A model generated the notes under the pieces. It saw nothing but the letters and a program-made list of their open reading frames with translations, was not told the origin of the DNA and ran no database searches. From contig JBKOWM010000080.1 of the NCBI GenBank assembly GCA_046724395.1, forward strand, positions 1 to 51,344: DNA of 51,344 nucleotides, read 5' to 3'. Position 1 is the stretch's first letter; each line of letters begins with the position of its first letter. Below, in pieces: positions 32,929 to 41,820 of the stretch. A program made the position numbers and the translations under genes. Origin of the DNA: DATAEU01 sp046724395. GTDB taxonomy: Bacteria > Actinomycetota > UBA4738 > HRBIN12.

Positions 32929-33582
32929 TCAGCCCGCGGAGCGCGCCGGTAGCGCCGCTGCCACCGCCCTCAGGTCGCGGACGAACGCGTCCATCTCGGC
33001 GGCTCGTGTCGTGTCGTCGGGGGAGCGGAGTATCGACGAGGGGTGGACCGTGGCCGTGACCAACGCCTCCAACGGGGTCTCGACGAACTCACCGCGATGC
33101 TGCGTCACCTTGAACGTACGGCCGATGACCGCCTGGGCCGCCGTCGCGCCCAGGCAGACGACGACCCTCGGCTTCACGGCGTCGAGCTCGGCGCCAAGCC
33201 ACGGGCTGCACGCGCGGATCTCTTCGACGTTAGGCTTCTTGTGGATTCTGCGCTTCCCGCGCGGCTCGAACTTGAAGTGCTTGACGGCGTTGGTGACGTA
33301 CACCTTCGTCCGGTCGATGCCCGCCGCCTCGAGGGCACGGTCCAGCAGCGTCCCGGCCGGCCCCACGAACGGATGGCCCTCGCGATCCTCGCGGTCACCC
33401 GGCTGCTCGCCGATGAGCATGATGTCGGCTCGGGTCGGTCCCTCGCCGAACACCGTCTGCGTCGCGCGGGCGTACAGATCGCATCCGCGACAGTCTTTCG
33501 ACGCTTCGACAAGCGCCGACAGCGTCCGCTTCGCCGGTAGGAACTCGGCCGCGGAACGCCGGGGTTCGACGGTTCTCGTCAT
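32929..33582 (-). CDS. udgX: uracil-DNA glycosylase, UdgX type
   Basis: 217 residues. Motif A is GEQPGD (58-63), followed by GHPFVGPAGTLLDRAL and YVTNAVKHFKFEPRGK. The loop KRRIH (110-114) is unique to UdgX, in which the His becomes covalently bound to the abasic site after uracil removal. Cysteines for a [4Fe-4S] cluster are visible in CRGCDL and RACSPW. TVHPSSILR gives the last motif. It sits divergent from dnaE2, 62 bases away, so base excision and translesion genes share this locus. Confidence 0.93.
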   Translation of the reverse strand: MTRTVEPRRSAAEFLPAKRTLSALVEASKDCRGCDLYARATQTVFGEGPTRADIMLIGEQPGDREDREGHPFVGPAGTLLDRALEAAGIDRTKVYVTNAVKHFKFEPRGKRRIHKKPNVEEIRACSPWLGAELDAVKPRVVVCLGATAAQAVIGRTFKVTQHRGEFVETPLEALVTATVHPSSILRSPDDTTRAAEMDAFVRDLRAVAAALPARSAG

Positions 33583-33644
33583 CTCACCATCGGCTCTACC
33601 CGCGCCGCCGCCGCCGCAGACGTCCCTTCGCCCGTGGCCGTGAG

Positions 33645-36600
33645 ATGCGCAATGCGTTCGTGCATCTCGACGTGCGTTCGTTCTTCTCCCTCAAGGATGG
33701 CGCTTTCTCCCCCGAGGATCTCGCAGCGCGGGCCGCCGAGGTCGGGTTCCGTTCGGTCGCGCTGACCGATCGCGACGGCCTCTACGGCGCCACTCGCTTC
33801 GTTCATGCGTGTCACAAAGTCGGCGTCCGACCCATCCTCGGCGCGTCGTTGACGGTCGCGGCGATGACGGTCGGGTCCTCGCCCGAGCTGCTCGGACTGC
33901 CCTTCGGGCCGCCTCGACGACGCTCGGGCCAGACCCTCCCGCCGTCCGGCGGCTCCGTCGTCGTCGTTGCCGCGGATGCGACTGGATACGCGAACCTGTG
34001 CCGACTCATCACGGATGCGCACATGATCGGGGAGCGGGGGGAACCGTCGGTCACCGTCGAGCAGGTCTGCGCGCACGCCGACGGGCTCGTCGCCATGCTC
34101 GGTCCCCAGTCACCGGTAGGTGTGCTCGCTGTCGGCGGTCGGGCCGCGGCGGCCGTTCGCGCGATCGCGCCGTGGAAGGAGGCGTTCGGGGAGCGGTTGT
34201 TCGTCGGCGTTCAGCAGCGGCTGGAGATCGCCTCGAGCGACGAGATCCGGGCGCTGCTGCGGGTTGCCGAACGGACGTCGACGTGCGCCGTTGCAACGAA
34301 CGCGGTCCGGTATCTCGTGGCGGGCGACGGGTTCCTCGCCGACGCGCTCGAGTGCATGCGGGAGCTGGTGCCGATCAATCGGCACAACGTGAGCCGCACC
34401 AACGGCGAGGGATGGTTGAAGTCCGCCGAGGACATGCGACGGCTGTTCGTGGAACGACCGGAGCTGTGCGACTCGACGCTCGCGATCGAAGAGATGTGCT
34501 CGTTCGATCTGGGATTACGGCAGATGCACTTCCCCGAGTTCCCGACGCCGGCGGGGCGGTCGGCTTCGTCGGTCCTGGCGGAGCGGTGCTGGCGCGGGAT
34601 CGAGCGGCGCGGGGTGAAACGCACGCCTGCCGTGCGCGAGCGGCTGGACCACGAGCTCGACATGATCCACAAGCTCGGGTATTCGGCGTACTTCCTGACG
34701 GTCGCAGACATCGTCGCCGACGTCCGCGCGATGGGGATCCGGTGCGCGTGCCGGGGGAGCGCGGCCGGCTCGTTCGTCTGCTACCTCACCGGGATCTCCG
34801 ACGTCGACCCGGTCCGGCACGACCTCGTTTTCGAGCGGTTCCTGAACCCGCTCCGCGACGAGCTCCCGGACATCGACATCGACGTCGAGTCAGCCCGCCG
34901 CGAGGATGTCTACGACATGGTGCTCTCGCGCCACGGCGATGACCGGACCGCGTGCGTGGCGATGGTGGAAACCTATCGTGCGCGCGCTGCCGTTCGCGAG
35001 GCAGGCAAGGCGCTCGGGCTGCCCGAGGTCGAGGTCGACACCGTCGCGAAGGCGTTCCCGCATATCGGCGCGCAGCACCTGCGGACGGCGATCGACGAGC
35101 TGCCCGAGCTCGCCGGCTCGAACATGAACGCGGGGCAGCTCGAGACGCTGTTCCGCGTCGCCGAGCGGCTGAACGGGTTCCCGCGACACCTCGCGTTGCA
35201 TCCGAGCGGCATCGTCCTTTCGAACGACGATCTCATCCGCCGTGTGCCGCTCGAACGCTCGTTCCAGGGCTACCGGATGATTCAGGCCGACAAGGACGAC
35301 GTCGAGCTGCTGGGCTACCTCAAGCTCGACGTGCTCGGCGTGCGGATGCTCTCCGCGATGCGGCACTGCCTGGACGAGATCGCGCGCACCGCGCACGAGA
35401 AGATCGACCTCGATGCGATCTCGCTCGACGATCAGCCGACGTTCGAGCTGATCCGCGCCTCGGACACGCTCGGATGCTTCCAGATCGAATCGCCGGGCCA
35501 GCGCGAGCTCCTGCAGAAGTTCCAGCCCGACCGCTGGGACGACCTCATCGTCGACATTTCGCTGTTCCGCCCAGGCCCCGTCAAGTCCGACATGATCACG
35601 CCGTTCCTCAAGCGCCGCGCTGGAATGCAGAAGCCCGCGTATCTCCACCCCTCGTTCAGGAAGGGAACGCAGGAGACCTACGGCGTCATCGTCTACCACG
35701 AGCAGGTGATGCGAACCGTTGCCGCGGTCACTGGCTGCGACCTCTCCCAGGCCGACCGCGTCCGCCGTCACCTCTCCGACGACCTCGAGGTGGCGGAGAT
35801 CGAGAAGTGGTTCCTGCGACGCGCCAAACAGAATCTCCAACTCAACGACGAGGCGGCCGACACGATCTGGAAAGAAGTCTGGTCGTTCGCATCGTTCGGC
35901 TTCTGCAAGGCCCACGCCGCAGCCTTCGCCGTCCCCACGTACCAATCGGCGTGGCTGAAAGCGCACTATCCCGCGCACTTCCTGAGCGGCGTGCTCACGC
36001 ACGAACCAGGGATGTACCCGAGACGCCTGATCCTCGAAGACGCCAGAGAACACGGCATCCCGATCCTCCCCTTGGACGTCAACGCCAGCGAGTCCGACTA
36101 CACAGTCGAAGCGACGACGGTGCCGGCGAGCGGGGAGGGGTCCGTCCCGGGCGTCGTCGAGGCGGCCCGAAGGGCCGTCCGAGCAGCCCGGGACGGGGCC
36201 CCGACCTCAGCTCGCCCCACCGGCGCCGGGAGGACGTCGACGAACTACGGGATCCGGCTCGCTCTGAAGGACGTTCACGGGATCTCGGATGCCGAGATCC
36301 GATCGATCTTGGAGGCACGCGCCGACCGACCGTTCCGAGAGGTCGGGGACTTCGTTCGGAGAACGGCGGTGTCGCAGCCGGTCGTCGAGGCGATCGCGCA
36401 CGCTGGAGGGTTCGATCGGTTACCGAAGGGCACTCGGAGAGATCGCGTCTATACCGCAATGGTCACCAAACCCGAACGCGCGGGAGATCAGCTCGCGTTC
36501 GATCTGGCGGGGCCGGCGGAACAGTTGACGTTGGGTCTACCCGAGTACTCCGACGCCGAGCGGGTGCGAGCCGAACTCGAAGTGCTGGGGGTCGATGCGA

Positions 36601-37052
36601 GCAGGCATCTGGTGTCGTTCTTCGAACCGTTGTTGCGCGACTTGGGGGTGGTGCGCGCGGCGGAGCTGTGGCGACAGCGGGGCGGGGCCGAAGTGATCGT
36701 CGCCGGAGTGAAGGTGGCGTCACAGACGCCGGCCGTTCGCAGCGGGCAGAGGATCATCTTCCTGACGCTCGACGACGCGACCGGTCCCGTCGACGTCACC
36801 GTTTTCGAGAGCGTCCAGGCGAAGATCGCGAAGACTATCTTCCACTCGTTCGTACTCGCGGTCAGGGGAACGGTTCGTCGGACTGGGCGGCGCGGTGTGA
36901 GCATCGTCGCCGAGGACGCGTGGGAGCTGACCGCGCTTCATCGAGCTCGCCGGGCCGGAACACTGTCCGAGGCGCTCGCCGGCCGCGCGGTCGACGGGAA
37001 GGCGCCACCTCGCAAGCTCTGGCATGCGAGCGGCGGGTCGGCTGGATGGTGA
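33645..37052 (+). CDS. dnaE2: DNA polymerase III alpha subunit, DnaE2-like (error-prone)
   Basis: 1135 residues. PHP domain at the start (VHLDVRSFFSLKDGAFSPEDL, ALTDRDGLYGA). The polymerase aspartates lie in ELPDIDIDVE (D409, D411 and D413). Later motifs are LKLDVLGVRMLSAM, FQIESPGQREL, FRPGPVKSDMI and FGFCKAHAAAFA, followed by a helix-hairpin-helix and an OB domain. Its place next to dinB, udgX and DUF6504 favours DnaE2 over the replicative DnaE1. Two stretches, about residues 75-105 (PELLGLPFGPPRRRSGQTLP) and about 828-862 (VPGVVEAARRAVRAARDGAP), do not fit the family and are coded by palindromic repeats. dinB overlaps its 3' end. Confidence 0.92.
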   Translation: MRNAFVHLDVRSFFSLKDGAFSPEDLAARAAEVGFRSVALTDRDGLYGATRFVHACHKVGVRPILGASLTVAAMTVGSSPELLGLPFGPPRRRSGQTLPPSGGSVVVVAADATGYANLCRLITDAHMIGERGEPSVTVEQVCAHADGLVAMLGPQSPVGVLAVGGRAAAAVRAIAPWKEAFGERLFVGVQQRLEIASSDEIRALLRVAERTSTCAVATNAVRYLVAGDGFLADALECMRELVPINRHNVSRTNGEGWLKSAEDMRRLFVERPELCDSTLAIEEMCSFDLGLRQMHFPEFPTPAGRSASSVLAERCWRGIERRGVKRTPAVRERLDHELDMIHKLGYSAYFLTVADIVADVRAMGIRCACRGSAAGSFVCYLTGISDVDPVRHDLVFERFLNPLRDELPDIDIDVESARREDVYDMVLSRHGDDRTACVAMVETYRARAAVREAGKALGLPEVEVDTVAKAFPHIGAQHLRTAIDELPELAGSNMNAGQLETLFRVAERLNGFPRHLALHPSGIVLSNDDLIRRVPLERSFQGYRMIQADKDDVELLGYLKLDVLGVRMLSAMRHCLDEIARTAHEKIDLDAISLDDQPTFELIRASDTLGCFQIESPGQRELLQKFQPDRWDDLIVDISLFRPGPVKSDMITPFLKRRAGMQKPAYLHPSFRKGTQETYGVIVYHEQVMRTVAAVTGCDLSQADRVRRHLSDDLEVAEIEKWFLRRAKQNLQLNDEAADTIWKEVWSFASFGFCKAHAAAFAVPTYQSAWLKAHYPAHFLSGVLTHEPGMYPRRLILEDAREHGIPILPLDVNASESDYTVEATTVPASGEGSVPGVVEAARRAVRAARDGAPTSARPTGAGRTSTNYGIRLALKDVHGISDAEIRSILEARADRPFREVGDFVRRTAVSQPVVEAIAHAGGFDRLPKGTRRDRVYTAMVTKPERAGDQLAFDLAGPAEQLTLGLPEYSDAERVRAELEVLGVDASRHLVSFFEPLLRDLGVVRAAELWRQRGGAEVIVAGVKVASQTPAVRSGQRIIFLTLDDATGPVDVTVFESVQAKIAKTIFHSFVLAVRGTVRRTGRRGVSIVAEDAWELTALHRARRAGTLSEALAGRAVDGKAPPRKLWHASGGSAGW
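33881..33929 (+). repeat. palindromic element, copy A, inside dnaE2
   Basis: Outer arms GCCCGAGC (33881-33888) and GCTCGGGC (33922-33929) pair perfectly. An inner hairpin GCCC-TTC-GGGC lies at 33899-33909. Its sequence matches the reverse complement of copy B (36144-36194) at all but about three positions over 49. One difference swaps an A-T pair for G-C in the arm, so pairing is kept. It is read in frame. Confidence 0.85.
36144..36194 (-). repeat. palindromic element, copy B, inside dnaE2, inverted relative to copy A
   Basis: Outer arms GTCCCGGGC (36144-36152) and GCCCGGGAC (36186-36194) pair perfectly. The inner hairpin is GGCCC-GAA-GGGCC (36164-36176). Flanking GGGGTCC and GGGGCCCC can lengthen the stem. 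It lies between two conserved blocks of DnaE2 (after DYTVE and before YGIRLALKDVHG) and keeps the frame. Confidence 0.85.
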
Positions 37053-38281
37053 ACGCGACGGCAGGACGGGAGCGGAAGGTGGATGCACGAGGGAACGCAT
37101 CTCGAGCGGGGCCGCCGCCAGAGCCGATCCTGCATGTCGATCTCGACGCCTTCTACGCCTCGGTCGAGGTGCTCAAGGACCCCACGCTCGCCGGCCGCCC
37201 CGTCGTCGTGGGTGGCGCCGGATCGAGAGGCGTCGTGATGTCGGCCTCGTACGAGGCGCGCCGGTTCGGCATCCGGAGCGCGATGCCGTCGGTCCGAGCG
37301 CGACGACTGTGTCCCGACGCGGTCTTCGTGCCTCCGCACTTCGACGCGTACCGCACGCACTCCAATCGCTTCCGCGAAATCCTCCTGTCTGTCACGCCGC
37401 TCGTCGAGCCTATTGCGCTGGACGAGGCGTTCCTCGACGTCGCCGGCGCGGTGCGCCTGTTCGGATCTCCCCCTGACGTGGGGGAGCGGATCCGAGGTAT
37501 CGTCCGATCCGAGATCGGCGTGAGCTGCTCGGTCGGCGTCGCGCCGACGAAGCTCGTCGCCAAGCTCGCGTCGCGGGCGGCCAAGCCGGACGGACTCGTC
37601 CATATCCAGGCCGCGGACGTCGCGCCGTTCCTCGACCCGCTGCCTGCCCGGGCGCTGTGGGGCGTGGGTGAGAAGACGATGGATGTGCTGGACCGGCTTG
37701 GCGTCAGGACGGTCGGCGATCTCGGGCGGACGCCGGCGGCCGTACTCGGCCGACTCGTCGGGGATCAGCACGCGCGGGATCTGCATGCGCTCGCGACCGG
37801 CCTCGATCCGCGCGAGGTCGTTCCCTACGAGGCGCCGAAGTCCATCGGCCACGAAGAGACCTTCGACGCCGACCTCGATTCCAACGAGGACCTCCTGCGC
37901 GAGGTCCTTTCGCTGTCGCATCGCGTCGCCGCCAGGCTGCGCGCGGACGGGTTCCGGGCGCGAACGATCGTCCTCAAGGTGCGACTCGCCAACTTCACGA
38001 CCCTCACGCGATCCAAGACGCTGTCGGCGCCGACGGACGTCGGAGCCCATCTCAACGACGTCGCCGCGGGTCTTTATCGCGCGCTGCCCGGGACCCGGCG
38101 CCGCGTTCGTCTGCTCGGCGTCCAGGCCGCGAGCCTCGTACCCGCCGGCGCCGAGCAGCTCGCCCTGCTACGCGGCCAGCGCCACGGCGACGTCGAGCGT
38201 GCCGTCGATCGGATCGAGCGACGGTTCGGGCCCGGCGCGGCGATGCCCGCATCGCTGCTGCACAGGACCCAAGAAGCGTGA
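37046..38281 (+). CDS. dinB: DNA polymerase IV (Y-family translesion polymerase)
   Basis: 411 residues; ATG 37046 (or GTG 37049) overlaps the end of dnaE2. Catalytic residues are intact: HVDLDAFYASVE (two Asp region) and ALDEAFLDVAG (Asp-Glu). CSVGVAPTKLVAKLAS, a helix-hairpin-helix near WGVGEKTMDVLDRLG, and a complete little-finger domain with SIGHEETFDADL follow. Because the active site is present, it is a DinB rather than the inactive ImuB that usually partners DnaE2. A short arginine-rich N-terminal extension of about 28 residues precedes the domain. Co-expression with dnaE2 is implied by the overlap. Confidence 0.94.
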   Translation: MVNATAGRERKVDARGNASRAGPPPEPILHVDLDAFYASVEVLKDPTLAGRPVVVGGAGSRGVVMSASYEARRFGIRSAMPSVRARRLCPDAVFVPPHFDAYRTHSNRFREILLSVTPLVEPIALDEAFLDVAGAVRLFGSPPDVGERIRGIVRSEIGVSCSVGVAPTKLVAKLASRAAKPDGLVHIQAADVAPFLDPLPARALWGVGEKTMDVLDRLGVRTVGDLGRTPAAVLGRLVGDQHARDLHALATGLDPREVVPYEAPKSIGHEETFDADLDSNEDLLREVLSLSHRVAARLRADGFRARTIVLKVRLANFTTLTRSKTLSAPTDVGAHLNDVAAGLYRALPGTRRRVRLLGVQAASLVPAGAEQLALLRGQRHGDVERAVDRIERRFGPGAAMPASLLHRTQEA

Positions 38282-38342
38282 TATCGCCGGACGAACGCAC
38301 GTCCAAGAGCGACGGACTTTCGACCATCGGCGGGGTCGTTCC

Positions 38343-38348
38343 TATAAT
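38343..38348 (+). promoter_or_regulatory. consensus -10 box upstream of the DUF3040 gene
   Basis: A perfect TATAAT, with a weak TTCGAC 18 bases upstream (38319-38324). The leader would be about 78 bases. A near-LexA sequence (GAAC-GCAC-GTCC, 38293-38304) lies further upstream but breaks the consensus in one half. Confidence 0.5.
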
Positions 38349-38432
38349 CGGTTGGGGGGACGTCGCCCCGAAGCATCGACCGAGCCCAGCACCGGCAACG
38401 GAGCGGGCCAGGGTATCGAGAAGGTGAGGCGG

Positions 38433-38801
38433 ATGCCTCTGTCGCCCGACGAACAGCGCATCCTCGACGAGATCGAGCAGCGCCTGGCCGAGGAGGATCC
38501 CCGGCTGGCCGAGGCCGTCAGCCGGACGTCCCTCTACACGCATCTGGCGCGTCGCATCAGGTGGTCGGCGCTCGCGTTCCTCGCGGGGTTCGTGATGCTG
38601 ATGCTGTTCCCCGTCTCGCTCTGGGTCGCCGCCGCAGGATTCGGCGTCATGCTCGTGTCGGCGCTGCTCGTGTACCGGTACCTGCGACAGCTCGGCCGCG
38701 ATCAGGTGCGCGCGCTCCAGCAAGGGGGCCGCTTCTCGATCGCCGGGCTCCTCGCGCGGTTCTCGTCGCGCTTTCGCGGGCAGTCGCCGCCCGCGTCCTG
38801 A
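38433..38801 (+). CDS. DUF3040 membrane protein
   Basis: 122 residues from an ATG preceded by GAAGGTGAGG. It opens with PLSPDEQRILDEIEQRLAEEDPRLA, the DUF3040 hallmark, and has two membrane segments (SALAFLAGFVMLMLF and SLWVAAAGFGVMLVSALLVY) followed by a basic C-terminus. DUF3040 proteins are almost confined to actinobacteria, and their function is unknown. In many genomes one lies between a dinB gene and the dcw cluster, as here. Confidence 0.88.
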   Translation: MPLSPDEQRILDEIEQRLAEEDPRLAEAVSRTSLYTHLARRIRWSALAFLAGFVMLMLFPVSLWVAAAGFGVMLVSALLVYRYLRQLGRDQVRALQQGGRFSIAGLLARFSSRFRGQSPPAS

Positions 38802-38834
38802 ACGCGTGATCGTTCGTCGGCACACGCTGCGCGC

Positions 38835-38863
38835 TTGCCACGGTCGCGTCGCCGCAGTACAAC
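38835..38863 (+). promoter_or_regulatory. promoter upstream of the MerR-type gene
   Basis: TTGCCA (38835-38840) and TACAAC (38858-38863) are 17 bases apart. The transcript would start near 38870 and have a leader of about 115 bases, which holds an inverted CCCC-AAA-GGGG (38878-38888). Confidence 0.5.
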
Positions 38864-38984
38864 ATCGGCCGTCTTCCCCAAAGGGGGTGACCGTCCACCG
38901 GACGTCGAGAACCTTCCCCTCGGCCTAAGGCGCAGCGGTCTGTGTTTGGTTTGGGTCTATGGAGGGTCGGAGGGCGCGCGTCCG

Positions 38985-39467
38985 ATGGAGGGGTTTACGG
39001 CGCATCAGGCCAGCAAGTTCACGGGCTGCACACCGAGGCAGCTCCGTTACTGGGACGAAATCGGTCTGGTTCGACCGTCGGTACAGCGAACCGGCGGCCG
39101 GCCGGGCGTTCCGCGACTGTACTCCTTCCGTGATCTCGTGGCCCTCAAGGTCGTCAAGTCGCTGCTCGACGGCGGCATGTCCTTGCAGCGGGTTCGGCGA
39201 GCGTGGAGCTATCTCAACCGCCGCGCTTCGCTCGACAGGCATCTGTCCGAGGTGAAGCTCATCACCGACGGGCAGAGCATCTTCAAGATTGCCCGCCGAA
39301 ACGGTGAAGTCATCGACGCCCTGAAGGAAGGCCAACTCGCGTTTTTCGTCGCGATCGACGAGATCGCGACCAGCGTGGAGGCCAAGGTCGGCCAGTTCCG
39401 AGAGGACCGGGATCGCTTCGTCCGCGCGCTTCGGCAGGCGGCGGCCAGGACCCAGACGGGGACCTGA
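38985..39467 (+). CDS. MerR-family transcriptional regulator
   Basis: 160 residues from ATG 38985. The winged-helix start FTAHQASKFTGCTPRQLRYWDEIGLVRPS is followed by the wing RPGVPRLYSFRDLVALKVVKSLLDGGMSLQRVRRA, then a helical C-terminal part. No Cys-rich metal site is seen, so the signal is unknown. Such BldC/MerR-like regulators are common near the dcw region of actinobacteria. The start could be further upstream, but the residues there are not conserved. The gene converges on the transglutaminase gene with a 19-base gap. Confidence 0.88.
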   Translation: MEGFTAHQASKFTGCTPRQLRYWDEIGLVRPSVQRTGGRPGVPRLYSFRDLVALKVVKSLLDGGMSLQRVRRAWSYLNRRASLDRHLSEVKLITDGQSIFKIARRNGEVIDALKEGQLAFFVAIDEIATSVEAKVGQFREDRDRFVRALRQAAARTQTGT

Positions 39468-39495
39468 CGGTCAGATCCCCTGTCGGTCAGATCCC
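39468..39495. repeat. 12-bp direct repeat at a convergent gene junction
   Basis: CGGTCAGATCCC occurs at 39468-39479 and 39484-39495. The second copy contains the stop of the transglutaminase gene. It looks like a short tandem duplication. Confidence 0.5.
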
Positions 39496-41820
39496 AGGCC
39501 GATAGACGCCGATCAGACGCCGCACCAGCCCCGCGTCCCGCCGCACGTCGCGTATGGCGTGGCGCGCGTCGCGCAACGCGGCGCGCGCCTCCTCGGGGCG
39601 GACCCGCTCATCCGCGTAGGCCGCCCTCGTCGCCGCCGCCGTCAGCCTGGTTAGGTGCCCATCGGAGAACGTAACGCGCTCGGCCAGTCGCATTCGGTAT
39701 TCCGACAGGGTCTCGCCGGTCCTGCGGCCGAGGCCGACGTCGGCCGCCTCCCCGTCGAACAGCCGAAACGCGGCGAGGACCATCTCGCGCGGGCGGCCGT
39801 GCCGGTGCACGATCCGGAGCCGGACGACGAACTTCAATAGCGGGACGAGCACGAGCAGCACGAGGCCGAGAACAAGCGCGATCGACAACGCGACGCGTAG
39901 CGGCACGCCATACCCGTCGCTGGGCGATTCGGTCGGAGTGGTCCCAACGGCGATCCGTCGGCCGGGCCCGAACCGCCCGGGACCCGTCTGGCGGATCTCG
40001 TTGCAGAGTCGGTAGGGAATGCTTCCGCGGGCGATCGCGCCGCATTGCCCGGATGCGCCGAGCGTCTGTTTGGATCCACCGGTCTGGCGCGCCCCTCCGG
40101 ACTGGTCGATCGCGGCGACGGTCGTGGACGGGTTGAGATACGAGTTCTCGGTGTGGCCGATCGGGTTTGGCCGCCGCGGCGACGGCTCGAACGCGAGCCA
40201 ACCGTAGCCGTCGAAATAGACCTCGACCCACGCATGCAGGTCGTGCGAGGTCACCAGGAAGGAATCTCCGCTCGTCTGCCCGGTGCGATATCCGACCGCG
40301 AGCCTCGCCGGGATGCCAAGCGAGCGGACGAGGATCGCCATCGCCGCGGCGAACTGCTGACAGAACCCCGTCCGTGTCTTGGTGAGGAAATTCACCAACG
40401 CGTTGGAGTCGGCACTCCAGTCGACCTCGTCGTCGTAGGTGAACCTGTCCGGCTTGGTGAACTCGTTCATGATCGCCAGGACCTTGCGATACGGATTGTC
40501 GGCCGTGGCGTTGGCGGCCCATCGCTCCGCGATCTGGTGGATCTCGGGCGGCGTCGAGTCCGGAAGGTAGGTGTACTTCGAGGACGGCGCGACAGCTCTT
40601 GCGGCGTCGAGCTCCGCCGCCGTCGGCACCACCACGTTGGAATCGACGGTGTACGACACACCGGCGGAAAGCGCTCCTGGGACCACCACCGTGCCGAGCT
40701 CCTCGTCGTACCGGATCTCGCCGGCCGGTACGTCGACCCCGACGGCCGGGTAGGCCATCGGCAGCTCGGCGTCCTGCCGGTCCCGCAGAACCTGAATCGT
40801 CTGCTTCACGTGCTCGATCGTCTCGGTGGGCGGGACGACCGGCTGCGCGAGGGCCGTCTGGGCGGGGAGCAACGCTGCGCGATCGGTCCTCGGCTCCGAC
40901 GGCGTCCAGTTCTCCCCGTCGTACAGATCGAGCGCCGATACCCGCCAATAGGACGCGACGGTGTTCCCGAGGTCGTTCTCCGATCGAACGCGGTACATCG
41001 GAACCGGCGTGTCCCTCGTCAGATACGACTGCATGGAGACCCACAGATCGACGTCGCCGCCCTCGCCGCCCCGTGTCGAGAAGTCGACGAGCGCCTCGTC
41101 GCGGAACCCAGGCAGCACGCCGGGGAACGCCAGCGCGACGACGACGGCGGTCACGCCGACGCGGCGGGCTCCGCGACCCGCGACGGACGACAGGCGACGG
41201 CGTCCCGTCGATGACCACACGGGTCCCCACTGGCGTATCCGGCGCAGACCGTCGGTGAACACGACGAGCAGCGCCGCCGCGAGCAACAGGAACGCGTACG
41301 TCGGTCGCGCACCGTCCTCAAGCACCGTGTCGGCGAAGCCGACGAGCGCCACCGGCGGCAGGATCGCGAGCAGCGGACTCCCGGCACGGATCGCGAGCGC
41401 GTGCGCCGAGAACGCCGCCGTCCACACGGCCGTGAGCGCGGCGAGGAAGAGGGGTTGCAACGGCGGCGACGGGGCGACCTGCACCCGCGCCTCGTGGCCC
41501 ACCCTGCCGAGCGCGTCCACGGCCATTCTCAGCGTTTCGCGAGTCGGCACCCCGTACCAGGTGGAGTGCGGGAAGACGAGCAGCCCGATAAGCACGATGA
41601 GTCCGAGAGCGCTCCCGGCGGTGGCCAACAGGAGGCTCCGGCGCTCGAGCGCCGCCGCCAGTCCGACGGAGACCAGCGCGGCAGCCGTCAGTTTCCAGGT
41701 GGCAGCATGGCCGACGAACACGCGGCCGAAGGCGAGCGCGGTCGCGACGGAGAGGAACGCGACCGCCCCGAGTGCGGCTAGCCGCTGAGCGCGGGGAGCG
41801 ATGTCCGGTTTCGCTGCCAT
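39487..41820 (-). CDS. TgpA-like membrane transglutaminase
   Basis: 777 residues from ATG 41820, preceded by GAAGGA. Five to six membrane segments form the first 220 residues. A large outer domain ends in a transglutaminase-like core: the catalytic Cys in TGFCQQFAAAMAIL, GIPARLAVGY, and the His in SHDLHAWVEVYFDGYGW. One more membrane segment (LSIALVLGLVLLVLVPLL) precedes a cytosolic DUF4129-like tail. The substrate is unknown; such proteins are placed at the cell envelope. DUF58 and MoxR genes upstream overlap one another and this gene, the standard order of this conserved operon. Confidence 0.92.
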   Translation of the reverse strand: MAAKPDIAPRAQRLAALGAVAFLSVATALAFGRVFVGHAATWKLTAAALVSVGLAAALERRSLLLATAGSALGLIVLIGLLVFPHSTWYGVPTRETLRMAVDALGRVGHEARVQVAPSPPLQPLFLAALTAVWTAAFSAHALAIRAGSPLLAILPPVALVGFADTVLEDGARPTYAFLLLAAALLVVFTDGLRRIRQWGPVWSSTGRRRLSSVAGRGARRVGVTAVVVALAFPGVLPGFRDEALVDFSTRGGEGGDVDLWVSMQSYLTRDTPVPMYRVRSENDLGNTVASYWRVSALDLYDGENWTPSEPRTDRAALLPAQTALAQPVVPPTETIEHVKQTIQVLRDRQDAELPMAYPAVGVDVPAGEIRYDEELGTVVVPGALSAGVSYTVDSNVVVPTAAELDAARAVAPSSKYTYLPDSTPPEIHQIAERWAANATADNPYRKVLAIMNEFTKPDRFTYDDEVDWSADSNALVNFLTKTRTGFCQQFAAAMAILVRSLGIPARLAVGYRTGQTSGDSFLVTSHDLHAWVEVYFDGYGWLAFEPSPRRPNPIGHTENSYLNPSTTVAAIDQSGGARQTGGSKQTLGASGQCGAIARGSIPYRLCNEIRQTGPGRFGPGRRIAVGTTPTESPSDGYGVPLRVALSIALVLGLVLLVLVPLLKFVVRLRIVHRHGRPREMVLAAFRLFDGEAADVGLGRRTGETLSEYRMRLAERVTFSDGHLTRLTAAATRAAYADERVRPEEARAALRDARHAIRDVRRDAGLVRRLIGVYRPGI

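Noticed and set aside
33583..33644. LexA box between udgX and dnaE2
   Set aside because: I looked for GAAC-N4-GTTC in this divergent gap and found none.
38293..38304. Second LexA box upstream of the DUF3040 gene
   Set aside because: GAAC-GCAC-GTCC departs from GAAC-N4-GTTC in one half-site and is not placed on the TATAAT promoter.
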